Shown here in pieces: positions 22,205 to 34,874 of a DNA stretch of 64,000 bases. Position 1 is the stretch's first letter; every line of letters starts with the position of its first letter. Origin of the DNA: Phlebiopsis flavidoalba (lineage: Eukaryota > Basidiomycota > Agaricomycetes > Polyporales > Phanerochaetaceae); assembly GCA_035772785.1 (NCBI GenBank), contig JAOCPU010000004.1, forward strand, positions 1 to 64,000. The letters run 5' to 3'. The notes below the pieces were generated by a model. It saw only the letters and a program-made list of their open reading frames with translations. It was not told where the DNA came from and did not search any database. A program made the position numbers and the translations under genes.

Positions 22205-25198
22205 AGGGCTCTACGCCAAAATGGCGTAGACGTTCTTCAGGGAAAAAGAGTCGCCGAGCGATAAAGTCCGAAAGCTGGTGGTTGCGCCGTGGCGCGCAGG
22301 TTGATCGGGCTTACGCGGTGTAGCGCACGTTTGTGCTAGCAAACCGCTCTTTGTCGCTCTGGTTGCTCGTCCTCACGTGTTAGGTGATAGCGAAGAGGTG
22401 GTGAAATGGGGATTGACTGGCCACTGTTAAAATTAAAAATGTAAAAGGGCGCTTGTTACTTTTTGTGAAATTCGCACACTTACCCCTGAACTCGAAACGA
22501 CAAAGATCTGGTCCGTGTGCCTTCTCAACAAGGGGGAAACACGATCCATCTGTAGACCTGTCTCTGGTCGAGTTTTAACTTGGCGTATCGGGGATGCTAG
22601 CTGTAGATGAAGTCTACGGCAGCAGGCGCGGATGCTGCGGAACCGTGAAGCCGGTGTCCTTGAGGCTACAACGACCTGCTCGTCCCCTGGCCGCCTCCTT
22701 CAACCGACGGACTCCGTTGAACTTGAACTTCTGTCGTTGACCGTCACTCGCGTCCGATGATGACTCGACCAGCCACGGGCGTTTTGGTCGGTGATGGTGT
22801 ACAGTTCTGCGCGGAGCCTTACGTGCGCGAAGAGCTTCGTCTGGGTCAGCGACCTCTCGAAGGCCGTCGTACTGTACTCGCTGATACGTTTTTTATTTTT
22901 TTTTTTTTTTTTTTTTTTTTTTTGAACGCGCCCTCCCTTCTGGGACCGCTCCTTGTCGTTACCGAGGGACCGAGCAGCACGGCTCTGAACATGTTGAGGC
23001 GCCGTCGATGTCTCTTCTGCGCAAATGATTGCGCTGCACATGAGCTTCACTAATTCCTTGGGCGGTCTTGTCCGTCGTTTTTCGAACGCTCGATTCAGTC
23101 TCGCCATCTTTGAATGACGGTGATCTGAGGATCCGAAGGCGTCGCCAAGGACCGAGGTATGCAAAGATTGTTGTTGCCCCTGAAGATCAGCACCAAAGTC
23201 GGTAGCATTCGTCGCTCGCGTTCAATATCGCTGTGACGCAGTTAGTTCACGGCTTGGGGATACGTGGTGAAGGCCATACACTTGTGAGGGGACTTCGTGC
23301 GGGCCAAGAGACATGTTGGCAAACGCGATGTTTCCAGTAACTTGACCAATACCGAAAGTCAAGTTAGCCTGAATGTCGGTAGTGTTTCGGACAGTTCAAT
23401 CTCGATCAAATGGTGGCTTGACGCCAAACCAACTCAGGACGAGCCAGTGTCAGAGCTGGACAATAGGGACTTTGTTTCTATAGGTCTATTATAGCTTGGG
23501 ATCATATTGCACGCATAATAGATTAGAAAACTCACCCCTTTCCACGAGCGTTTACCATTCGTCGCGTACTAGCGGATTCGGCCGTCTAAACATAAGCTTT
23601 ATTGTCTTGTGATCATGGCCTAAACACAATTACGCTTACCACCACATCCCTTGCGTTTTCCACATTCTGGTCGATCATGGTTGACGTGCACCTGTTGCAT
23701 GCGAATCGCCCAACGACGTGTACCTTGATGAGCCTGCGGGCGATCCAATAGGGATGTAGGAGTTGCATTGAGGATTTTGTATTACCGCGACACGCGATAT
23801 GAGAATCCTAGGGAATGTTAAGGGAAGGCGGTCAGGCGCCAGGAATGAGATCTGCAAAAGAAGGTCGTAAAAATATGATGGCGAGAATAGAAGTAAAATA
23901 TGGTCAGGGGGGGGCTCTCGCCAACTCACATTGAACCAGAACGAAATGAGTGAATTAAAGTTCACAGGAGGATCGCATGTTTCGCTGAGATCATCGGCAT
24001 ACTTAATTATTTACTCTTCTACAGGAATGTGATGGGATGGGGGGATTCCATGGCTTGGTCCGTTGGACTTTGATTTGAAACGCGTATGCCTCTAGCAATC
24101 GAAACAATATCATGTTGGCCGCGCATTATCTGTGTAGTGCCGCACCTTGGAGCAGCGACAAGACGGCATTGGTACGGTTTTAACCTCAAACCATGGCGCG
24201 TCCGTATGTGTCAAAAGGACCGCGCCACTTCAATTTCCGCTTTAACGGTGACGCATCCTGCTGGGACTAAAGCCCGCTTCACGTCGGCGTTCATCAAACT
24301 CTCTCCACAGTCACCGCTCGACTCGACTTGAAAACGTTCCAAGACAGCCCGGTTCTGTGTCTCCGAATGTCCTTTAGAGCAGGCAATGAAAATTCACTCT
24401 GGTGACAAGATAGCTGTGCATCAGCTTCTATGGTCAAATGCTTTTACCCATCTGTCGAGCAATCGACTTTGTGAAGATTCTAATAAGTCGGGTCCTGCAC
24501 GCTATGGCGAGTCAGCCTCACATGCTGTCCCTGCTTGTGACAGCCTTGATGCTTCGCAACTGCCTTCTAGCCACTGATGCCTGGTTCGCTTGCGTCTCTC
24601 ATCTGTCGTCTCTTACCTTTAGCTGGTACTTGATTCATAATATCGCTCACACTGTCATTCTATGGCTCGCCAAGACGTAATTGCCCGGACGAAGACAATT
24701 TTTCCCTCAGCCCACACGACTCAGGATTCCTTATTCGAGCGGAATCGCTCGGATGTTCGGATCCGACAGCAAGATGCGCAGGAAACACAGCTCGAAACAA
24801 AACCATGTTGATACTGTTTTCGTTTACGGCTCTACTGGTTTGGCAGCTTTGGACAGCAAACACAATCCTTTACTGCCCAGTACCCGAATTCCCTCGCGCT
24901 ATACCTGCTCGCCCCCGCTGATTTTCTTTACTCTCGGTTAAGGACGCCCACACTGCACAATGCCCGGATGACGCAGCATTAGTCCCTAAGCAAAGCCTTC
25001 TCCAAATACTTATCCATATCGGACTAGATTCGACTCAATCCTGCGTCTGCGCGTGATGCTACGCTATGAGCCTATCTCAGTCGCACGACTTCTGTGAGAT
25101 TGTTATAGTCGATCATCTATTGAAGCTACTGTACCTAGTTACGCGATACTAATCGCGCCTCTAGGACCGGAACTGCATGTCCTAGATGTCTGTGAGCC
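22205..25198. other. Region without recognised genes, includes long T run
   Basis: A T-dominated run of about 30 bases lies at roughly 22890-22923. It is flanked on the minus strand by a Lys-run-interrupted frame (about 22700-23164) that is weakly coding-like (HSKMARLNRAFEKRR, PPKELVKLMCSA). Downstream, 23170-24060 is AT-rich. A + strand frame at 24438-24680 has two hydrophobic stretches (HMLSLLVTALMLRN, LTFSWYLIHNIAHTVILWL) without relatives I can name. Confidence 0.25.
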
Positions 25199-27010
25199 GT
25201 GGCAGGTTTGTATGGTATGAGAGTTTTGCCTGCTCCAAAGAACTCGTCTGATTTCTCTGATTGGAAGGGCGGGAAGGATCTATTGTTCTCGCCTTTTCTG
25301 GAACTATCGACGCCAGTGCTCTGTCGGCAGACAAAACACTCAGACTTCCACCGGCTCCGTCACATGTACTGCCTCAAGCAAACATCCGGCCTCCTTCAGT
25401 TCGTTCGGTCAAGAGAGTAGACGGCATCTTGCGACCGATCGTACCAGCGTTTGTGGGGCTGTTCATCCATCTGTGTGCTCAATGTTTCAACGAAATACGT
25501 TGCGACCGGCCCTCCTCTGATGCAGGATGTACGACAGAAAAATGTCACCATCCCCCCTTGCGGATGCAGATATGAATCTGTGGCCCACCGTAGTGTGTGC
25601 CGACTACTTATGCTTCTCCAAACGCTACGGCAACCAGAGCGGTTTTACACTTTGCGTCGACTCGTCTCATAGTATCACGCCCATTGAGCACATCCTCCGC
25701 ACCGCTTGGTCCGCAATCGGTTACCAAGGCCCCCGCTGTGCACTTTCATCTTCCGGGCCGACGCTTGCCGGTGGCAGGATGCTTTTGTCTACCCTGGCAA
25801 TACACCGACCGCCGTTTTATCGGCTCGCCTAGGCAGTCTACAGTCCCCAAGTTCGTGAAATTTCAGTCAGAAACCCAGCGGAGTCACCATGGGACTTGGC
25901 TGCGATGTGTCTAAGACCTCCGCAATCGCTGCCCTCCCTTTTGAATTCCGCCTTCGCACTCCCCGAGCACAAAACCGTATAGCCTGTTCAGCGCTATCGG
26001 AAACGGTGACCGACTCGGGACTTCATCCTCTTCAAACACCTCTTCGAACTGTAGATCTGATGAATGGGCCTTTGCCCGAAAGATATTCTTGGCCGAGCCA
26101 TGCAGCCTCGCGGCGGGCGGGGAACCGGAGTTTCCCGTAGTCTTTTGTGTGCCTCCAAGCCCAGCCATTCTGCAGCGATCACTGATGTACCAGACTCTAC
26201 TCTTGCGGCCACAGCTGACTACCTTGACCATACTCTCACCTCAACCGAAACATCTTCTGCTTCTCAAGCATGGTACACCACCCGACGCGGGACAGCAAGG
26301 TTGAAACCTGTCTACTTCCCAGCCCACGTCGCCGACGAACGGTCATCATCGAACCGCCTCGCAACAGCACAATGCCGAAGGTTGTACGGCGCCTCTCGCG
26401 TCACAGTTGACCTTTAACTCATCTCGCCGACGACCTCACCGACGCGTCTCTGGCCGCCGAGTTCAACAAGCTCTGCCCGTTTGAAGTCTCTCTGAGCTGT
26501 CTACAATGGACTCCTTTGTTGAGAGCACTCCTCGCCACTTGCGGTCGCGACTAGCAACGCGACGCTCAGCGATGCCTATTCGGGGTATTCTCCAAGAGCA
26601 GGCAGGAGAAGAAACGGGTCCGGGTCTCCATGATGCACCGGCCCAGGACGACGAAGAGAGCACCTGAGTGTGAGGAGGATGACATGGCTGACCGGGCCAC
26701 GACGCAAACGCTGCGGCCACCACACCGGACCATCCGGCCCAAGGCCTCTCCTCGCACACGCTCTGGCCTGCCCACCGAGTTCGATGCCCAACATGCGCAA
26801 GCTTCCACAAAGCACCCCGACCGTGAAACAAAAATCCCTGCACGCGTCGCAACGCCTCTGAGACAACGCATCGCCGACTCCGACTCGTCAGCAGAGCCAT
26901 TGACAACACACGCTCGTCCCCCCGCTTTGCTCAGGTCGACAAGAATGAGGTCAGCCCGCCGAAGAAGCTCGGCAGTAGCATCGCGAGGCGGGTCCGATGT
27001 GCAGCCGTAG
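25199..27010 (+). CDS. Unrecognised, probably disordered protein (coding-like)
   Basis: Plus-strand pieces in changing frames look like protein. They include SIVLAFSGTIDASALSADKT near 25275 and, around 25600-25700, a YGNQSGFTLCVDSSHSITP stretch. WAFARKIFLAEPCSLAAGGE lies near 26070. DDLTDASLAAEFNKLCPFEV or its alternative, the Ser/Pro/Thr-rich SPTTSPTRLWPPSSTSSARL, lies at about 26410-26490. A charged region follows (CEEDDMADRATTQT, then RTIRPKASPRTRSGLPTE) with a stop at about 27008. The C-terminal part is Arg/Ser/Pro-rich. No domain was identified, and the start is not determined. Confidence 0.3.
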
Positions 27011-29131
27011 ACGGCAAATAAGCGCAAGAGCGCTACAAAAGCTTGCGTCGGACGGTGATGAGAACAGCGCCAGGCGCATGGGACAGCGAGGAGGTCAAGG
27101 GTCAGCCAAGGCCACTAGCCCCTCGAAGAGTCGTTTGCCTTTTTGCAAAGCCATCTTTACGAAATTGAGATCTTAGGTTCTTCGGTTGTAGTTGTACCCG
27201 ACCAGACCTTGGATATCTATGCATGTCACGACGTGTATTTTAATATGGAACGTCGGGGTCGCGTAGCTCGCTGCGCACATGTCCTTATTAATGCATAAGT
27301 CTCGGACTGAAATTCAAAGTCACATCAGGATGAGAAGATGTGAACATGTACAAAGACCGTCAGCCATGCTTCATGAGCCGTTATGGGTCAACGGGTTCAT
27401 GGCCACAATCCAAGTTGTTGGGGTTGGATTTGGCCACGTGATATTGAGCCAGGAGCCTTCAGCGCTACACAAGAACCAAAACACAGAACTGAGTATAGTA
27501 TAAGGGACTCAAAATTTGTCGTACAGACAAGGACGGGACATGGTTCATGTAGCATATACTGGGCCCAGTAATTTAGAAGAGGCTGAACCATCTATGTGCA
27601 GAAAACAATGGGGTTCGGCTGCGGAATTTGCAGACGGTTTGGCCATGGAACCCAGGCGCAGAGTTGGCCGAGTTAGACCGCACCTCCTCAACTTTCCGTT
27701 ATGTGCCCATTCAAGATTATAGAACTATGTAATTCAGTACGCTGAGAATACTAGTGATTTTTGCGTGAATTAAGAAGAAAGAGTGAGAGTGCTACACCGA
27801 ATTCTGTGTGAATCGAAGGAACTATCGCGGTTGCCGCGTGTACAATTTGTACTTGTTTGTTTCCCGTCGCACCTTTAGTGCTCCTGACAACCCAATGATG
27901 AATGCCTCGCTTCCCCCCCGCTTCGCAATTATCCATTGCGACTGTTACCAACACAAAAACGTATGTCAATTATGAGGAGTACGCTCCTTAGGCTTCTAAT
28001 CACATGTTAAACTTTGGACCTCACCTGGCATGGAGTCGTTGAACACATTTGGACCTTTGTGAAACAAATGAGTATTTGGGGATCACGAATCGTGGCGTGC
28101 AATAAATGCGCAAAAATCAGGCCCCTAGGTATCCAGCCGCTGTATGCACACATAAATTGATCTTACATTACTATCAGTGTTGTTCAAATAACCGTGCGAC
28201 GTTTGTTCGCGTGGCCAAGGCTTCTGTGAACATAAACATCCTTGCATTCAGGTATCTAACTTGACTAGGATCGTGGCTCTTGTCGACGGAATGAAAGACA
28301 AGAGGTTTTGTAAGCATAACTCAAGGCAACGGTTGCCCCCAGACTACTCTATACCAGCGCCTCGGTGTGATTGGAGCACCGTCGGGCCACTTGGAGTCTC
28401 CCACCCTTACTCCTTCAGCAAGCGTATTGATTCCTTTATCTCACAGGCAATTTACCCATTTTCATTGATGGTGGTCATATTTATACCTAACGTGAAACAA
28501 CTTTAACGAAAGCCGTACCAATCCAACAAGGTCGACTGAGCCATCACATCTTGTGAAGCGCAATACAACGGCAAACTATCGGCCTCCCGGACGGCCAGCC
28601 CAAAATCCGAACTGTGCACTGACGTTGTCGTGAAGCACGTCTTAAAGGCGAAGCTTAGAAAGCATTAGAAAAGTTGTAGGAGACACTATCATGGCACAAA
28701 TGGCATAGGATACTATGAGACTGGAGCAGTCAAGCAAAAAAGTCTCGTCATACTGCGCAACCTTCGCCATCTCGCCCTGTAGGGTTGTTCGCACTAGCGC
28801 CCCCTGCTTTGGAGTTCATCCTCCTCATCCACATGCACAATGTCCAAACGAGTTCAGACAGTCCACCTGGAGTAGTCCCAAAACTCGAAAAGCAGAATCC
28901 CATTAGGTCGCTTGCATGAATGGTTGTGTCACTTTTCCAGGTATAGGAATTTTGCAGAACTGGTCCTAAATCTGCTTGCTAGGCTAGTATGCCAGACACA
29001 GCGCTGTAGAATGCACCTGTCGAAGCACTCGTTTATTCACAAATAGATGTGTCTCCACTATCGTATACAGCGTCTATTACTCATTATTGGCATGACAACA
29101 AGGTCTTCTCAACACGAGGTGGACTGCCACT
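27011..29131. other. Gene-poor region
   Basis: I see nothing supportable. Only short frames occur, with no run of conserved motifs, no repeat family and no transposase or reverse transcriptase signature. Composition is nearer 45-50% GC than the coding blocks. Confidence 0.35.
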
Positions 29132-29600
29132 GTGCTTCGGATCAATTTGTTTGCATGGCTGTTTCTGTTGGGATCTCCGCTGCAGCAGTGGACACAGGGA
29201 TCGGCCGAGTTTGCCTTTAGATGGCGACTTCACAAGTTGTGCACAGTCGCCTGTGGAATCGGTACGGTCCTTTCGTTAGTTCTACGCTATACAGAAGTGA
29301 CACATCAAAATCACCTAATTTTACGAGAATATAGTGTATATTTCGTGATTAGCGGTATGATAACACTGACAATGGCGATCTTCATAATCCACAGAGATTA
29401 AAGGCCGTCTCAAATCACACATGGCGCTAGAGTTAGGAGTCCCTAAAAGAAAAATCGGCGAATTACTCGACGAGCACTTGATTATTCTCGCATGGTTTCA
29501 GGTGTATGCCGACCGGCCATCGGCATGCGACCAGCGTTTGCTCAATGCGGTGCTAAATGCGTTACAGCCTACTAAGGTGGGTTGCAGTGAACGAGGATAA
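29132..29600 (+). CDS. Two adjoining coding-like fragments, membrane-type then soluble
   Basis: At 29132-29401 the + strand encodes two clear hydrophobic segments (LCTVACGIGTVLSLVL and YVISGMITL-type, read as VYFVISGMITLTMAIFII). Directly after, an ATG at 29421 opens a 59-codon frame to a TAA at 29600: MALELGVPKRKIGELLDEHL, then IILAWFQVYADRPSACDQRL and NAVLNALQPTK, followed by a possible GT donor. The amphipathic, low-repeat composition of the second piece looks like a genuine helical protein segment. I cannot name either one, nor show that they belong to one gene. Confidence 0.25.
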
Positions 29601-29700
29601 CATATACGACTAGTCCTCCGGGTCACTCAACAAACGCGAATCCCAATGATCAGAGCAAGCTTCCATGTCTGAACCAGATTTTTAAAATTCACAAAACCCC

Positions 29701-29767
29701 GAGTTCACGAGAGTTCAACGTTCTATAAACGTTCAACGTTTAACGTTTAACTCTCGTTGAACTCTCG
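29701..29767. repeat. 13-bp perfect inverted repeat with nested AACGTT repeats
   Basis: The arms cgagagttcaacg (29708-29720) and cgttgaactctcg (29755-29767) are exact reverse complements separated by 34 bases. The loop contains several aacgtt and gttcaacgtt units (ttctataaacgttcaacg, then tttaacgtttaac), themselves partly palindromic. The element could extrude a cruciform or be a small terminal-inverted-repeat remnant. No flanking target-site duplication was recognised. Confidence 0.8.
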
Positions 29768-30467
29768 GGCTCCGCCTCAGGAATCTTCCACCCTAGATGG
29801 AAAATGAATGCAGCAACCTGAACGATGGATACCCGAGTTCTGAGACTGTCTTCCTTCGTCTGTGATATTAGTTAGCCGATTTCAATGTTGAGGTTCGCTT
29901 CAAACCTTGGCCCTCGTCGAATTGAGTCGCGGTATCGTTGGGCGCCCTTCCGAAGGTGTAGGTGCATCGAAATCGCACACTTACTTTCACCTCAGGCTAC
30001 TCGGGCTGACTAATTTCCACTGAGTTGGAAACGCATGTCAGTGGCTGTAACAGACCCACGAGAATGCTACGCAATAGACTGATGCAAAACATCGCTACTA
30101 CATGAGAATCCGCGCGAGCTGGCTTCGTTGTGAATTATGACAGAAAACTCCAATGGAGCCGTGAGTCTACTCACTATAGTTATGTTTTGTTGGTAAACGG
30201 CCAAATACACCCTCCAGACTTGTACATCATAATAAACTGCTTGGTAAGAAATGTCGGATCATTCTACCGCAAGTGTTCATAAAGTAGTGCCTTGTACATC
30301 GGATGACTCACTGTGTCACGGCTGATAGCTTGGGATCTCCTCGGCCGCATCGAACGCTTGTCGCTATATTGTGGGCCACAGCTTTGGATGCATCTATGGA
30401 GGCGCGATTGCGCTGTATGCCGACAGTGGGGAGATGTGCCTGAGCAGCTGCCAGCGCCGCAAAGCCT

Positions 30468-30821
30468 TTGTTTTCGCAATCATCTCGACGCAAGGCATGG
30501 ATGCCGGTAATTAAAGACCTTATATTTGAATTTGCACGGTTGAACGACCAGCCTATAAGTGTGCTTCGCTCCTTTCGGGACCCGGAAGACATCACACCAG
30601 AAGGGCTCCGCGACCGATACAACTGTGTGAGACCGGGGGGGGATTCCTCGCCATGCGGCAGTTTGGCGCAGGTCAGGAGCATCAAGGGAGACATAGATAG
30701 GACACGAACAAACGCCTTCCCACGTATACATGGACAAACTTTGCATTGTGTAGCTACAAACATAAAAATACTAGATGACAACAAGAAGAAAAACGATACA
30801 TCCTTGTGGTACAATAAATAA
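30468..30821 (+). CDS. Coding-like fragment, unrecognised
   Basis: The frame contains RRKAWMPVIKDLIFEFARLN, DQPISVLRSFRDPEDITPEG and LRDRYNCVR, a charged helical composition unlike random translation. It then degrades into an AT-rich low-quality tail. The overlapping minus-strand frame (30308-30889) is longer but compositionally poor. Function unknown. Confidence 0.25.
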   Translation: MFSQSSRRKAWMPVIKDLIFEFARLNDQPISVLRSFRDPEDITPEGLRDRYNCVRPGGDSSPCGSLAQVRSIKGDIDRTRTNAFPRIHGQTLHCVATNIKILDDNKKKNDTSLWYNK

Positions 30822-33800
30822 TATAAGTCCATGTGTGTTATACAGGCAGTCCATAGGAGTGTACGACAGCAGCGGAAGCGACGATACATCGCTCCGTGGT
30901 GATTGTCGCGAGATGCGTCTAATTCTACATGATACTAGTAGCGTCCGATGGCGGGAATGAACTGGAAGGCTAGCTATGCTACATATAATTAGTTAGGAAT
31001 TGTGGGTGGATAGTGATGTTTCTACTATTTGTCCAATAATAAATATGGTCTATCCCAAGAAACACTTAGCGTAAGGCAGCCTGAGCTTCACGCAGCTTCG
31101 TCAAATAGTTAACTGTAGCAGAATAAGATTTCTATACGTAGACGGTCAGCAGAATATCCACTCACCGAACCAGGCGGACAGTAAGCAGCGAAAAGCTAAG
31201 AGTGTTCTTCAAGACATCAATGCTAAACTACTGTAGCATATCTTCACTAGGAATGTTGCCGCTAGGGGAGTAGGGTGAGCCTAGGGCGAGAGGAGAGGAA
31301 AAGAGTATCTCAAGGAGCGCACGTGGCATACAAACAAGCTTGAGCCGTTCCAGCGCAGAGAAAAGGATATTCAATGTGCATTAGGAAGCAAATCACCTAA
31401 CAACGCGTTGACTGTTAGACATGTCATCGTATATCCTAACTTGATATGCTCACCGCCAAAATAGGGTTGTTGACATATCCTAGGTCCTGGAATTTGAACA
31501 GTTTGTCAGTGCACGAACTATCGTGCATTTTTGCTGCGGCATTGATTGATGCAACCTCGTCCTGGAGGTATTGCTTTGTCTAAGCCTTTGTCTAAAGGGT
31601 TCGCGTCCTTTATGGGAGAGTGATAGTTACGCGCATTCCGCAAAGGGTGTGGGCGATGAGCAAGTCGGTGACGGACAGCAGGGGAGCCCCCCGCCTGTGT
31701 TTCCAAGCCCGGCAGTAAGCCCTTGAAAGTTTCGATTGATGCGTAGGCCAAAAGTGGTGACGGCTGAAGCTACACATCCGGGCGTGTCTTGAAATGATGT
31801 TGTCAGTACAAGACACGTCGTATGACCATGTGGCATCAACGCACTGCGAGTACATATAGTGGATGCAACGTAGGCGGCCCTCGCTCGTAAAGGGCGGCCG
31901 CTTTTGGCATGCCCATGGGGGCCACATGCAAAGAGTTGGACCACATCATCGCGCACATTGGCTAAGAAGCTCTTGAGACGGTACGACCGTAGACATACCG
32001 ACTATTACCCTGGACAGAGATGGATAACGGGGGGGGTATGCATCGCGAGAAATTCTTTTGACAGGAAATGTCCATCGAAGTTACCGACTCTGATCACTGC
32101 GTGACCAGGGTGTAATCAGTAGAGTTCTGACTGCCCGATCCTCTGCGTGTCTGGATGGAGGAGGGAAGTATCGAGCGCAGTTGTCCACAGACCTTCTCCA
32201 GAGACTGCAACACATTTTGAGCCACCGGCACGCATTGAAACCCTAACTCAGACTCCTCGAGCCTGAGACTAGCTGCACACACGCAACAAAGGAACCCGCA
32301 GCGGTCCCACCGTGGCCTCATAGCTTCTGAAGCGTTTGGCAGAGGTAGCACGGTGACGGCGCAGGGGACAATCGTGACCAGTGGCAAATGGGTGTGTGAC
32401 CGCCTCAAAGGGTTCCTGTTGCAGTCGAAAAAAGTAGTAAGCGAGGAGGATCTCCGCTTGAAGGAGATGCAAGAGGCGACGGTGTCCGGCCGCTGAGACA
32501 CAGGTAGACAGGCGAAGAATTGAACCGAGCGGACTGCACGGTCGAGATAGGTACTCTCGTGTGCGATTATCGTCCCTCACGGCGGGACACGTGTATACTC
32601 CCACAGGTGATACTGCGCTCCGAAGCACAGTGGAGATTCGCGTCCCGAGCCGGAGGAAGAACTCAATTGACGCGCTAGCGTGTCAGAGAACCGCTGAAAG
32701 TTCGATGAAAAAGCCAAACTTGGATGCGTGGGGTCCAAAGTATTCAACAGCTATAAACAATGTAAGATCAGTCATTCACTTGGAGCGCACAACTCCGACA
32801 ACGTACAGAGCTTGGGCGACGTTCCGCGGTGGTTCTGAATGTTCCCAACACATTTGGGCGGGAAAGCTGCCCCGGGAGTGGACGACATACGAGCTGTAGC
32901 GGGCCTCAACTCAAGCTTCCTCGATCCTCGACTGCAGACGGTTGATTTCGTGCTCGAGCATTCGCGTATTGGACGGCGCCGCGTCCGGGTACACAAAAAA
33001 ACGCATTCTTGCTGTCCTGTTGAAGCGGACACACTGGTTACATATAGGATGATTGCCGTCGCATTTCTAGAAGCGAGGTCATCATTCAAGAACTTTCTCA
33101 TAGATCAACGCAACTCACGCATCTTCCGCATGCTGGGTAGAATATCAGCGGAATGGACAAGAGATAAATCCGTGAATGATTGACTCACCGACATGCTTGA
33201 CATGCACGTCCACGAGGGAGGTGTCCTGGGATCTCTTCGGTTGCTCATGCTGGTGAGGGAGGAAATGTCTGGGGTTACTGTTGACAAAACCTTCGATGCG
33301 GCGTGCCTATATACTAACGCGAACCATGACCGATCTTCCTGTCCTGGGAGACAGAGACCGTCAAACATAAGAGCTCCCATGATCTCATTGGACAGCTCCC
33401 TCGGCTTTCCCCCCACGTAACCTCTTCGGTTGCCTAATGCCCGTGTGCTAGAGCGCAGTGTTGTGCTGAGCCGCCAGCGCAGGATATGCGCCATCTTCGG
33501 TGTTCACGATTGCCGCCGAGGGTGTGAACGGCGTGCATGAGGCGGGGGGAAGCAAAGCCTAGATGACGCGGAAATGAGGCATCAACATTTCACTGCATGA
33601 TCTCAGCAATCTGGAGGGCCACCCACATTAACGTTTACAAACAAACTCATGTGCCTGAGGAAACGCGCGCCCGCTCCCAGTACTTTCGGATCAGATTGAG
33701 ACCTCCTAAACGGATCAAGGGCAGTACTGTCTGATACCTCACCTCGGTTCAGACGTCGACAAAGTCACATTGCAAGGCTCGAGCCTTAGTCCTGGGGCTA

Positions 33801-34874
33801 CAGTGATCGCTATGGCCAACTCTAACCGTAGGACGATGTCGAGATGTAGAGCTGTCGACATAACATTAATATATCTCTCATGTGAAACCCGTCTTGAGAC
33901 GGAGATTCCACGTACACCATTCGATAGCCGTAGAGGAACGGAGCTCTCGAATGGTAAATACAAGGCTTGCGGTATAATGTATTCGGTCAATCTTGAGCGA
34001 AGTTTGATCTTGTTTGACCAACGGATTACATTGATGTCATCGGCGAACCGCCAGTCTTTGAGCCAACGCATGTCGATTGCGATATAACTTACGATGTGCT
34101 TCTGTCCATGTACAGCTCGTGCTTCGAAGTGTTGTAAGCGGGCTCGTGACGCCATGACGCTCATGAAATTGAAACCATAACGAACTCGCACTGTTCTTCT
34201 GTCCATAAACCAGACTGAGGAGAAGAGGACCGGAAAAGGCTGAGCATAAGGTTGTGAATAGGACCTTACACTGAGAGTACGATTTGATGAGCCTCATACT
34301 GTGATCATATGACTCGAAACACATACTACGAAGGGCGATGCCTATTTCTCTCTCATACCGCGGCGCGCCACGCATGCGCCCGTCGCCGTGCGCCAGCCAT
34401 TCTCGCCGATCGACCGCCATTTCCGAATGAAGTAGTGACGGACAATGGAGTCGACAAGAACGCTGCCCGCTCAGCTTTTGCACCAGGCTCGGTGACGGCG
34501 AGGTGACACCAGTCAGACGGCAACGGGCAGTCCAGACCTCAGGGTGTCCTGAATCTTCGCCACATGCGTTTCAAGCATGCAGGGGACGTAAGGGCGGAGC
34601 ATTTCACTTTGAATGTGTCTTGAGGAGGCGAGCGGGGAGAAGCAAATGAACATCGAACATTGAAATTGAATATGGAACGTTTGCGTTCGCGCTCAAGTAA
34701 CACTCAGACTTCGAGAGGCCAAAAGCTCGATATAGTCTGCCCTAAATGTGATCATGTGACACTAATCTGACGCGACGCGCGCGCTTGCCTCTAGTTCGCG
34801 TCGCGGTAATTTTTCTGCCTCAACCACCTAGGACACTGATTCCCCCGTTGTCCTAACCTGGTTCTCCCAAAGAT
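30822..34874. other. Gene-poor region upstream of PIF1
   Basis: About 4 kb with only scattered frames of up to about 150 codons on both strands (for example 33739-34206 minus, 32839-33183 plus). None carries a run of family motifs. A run of seven G at about 32030 and poly-A near 32995 fit the homopolymer-rich background. The last 400 bases should contain the PIF1 promoter and leader. Confidence 0.3.

Noticed and set aside
25340..25400. Copia-type reverse transcriptase motif (RHMYCLKQTSGLLQ resembling LYGLKQ...)
   Set aside because: Only a short resemblance. The neighbouring YxDD and RNase H regions are missing and the alternative frame is more protein-like.
30308..30889. 193-codon minus-strand frame as a gene
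   Set aside because: Composition is poor (Cys/Ser/Arg-rich shadow) and the opposite strand carries the more protein-like sequence; no family match.
33739..34206. Reverse-transcriptase-like FADD box on the minus strand (RFADDINVI near 34044)
   Set aside because: No other reverse transcriptase motifs, no RNase H or integrase and no flanking repeats are present; a four-residue match is expected by chance.
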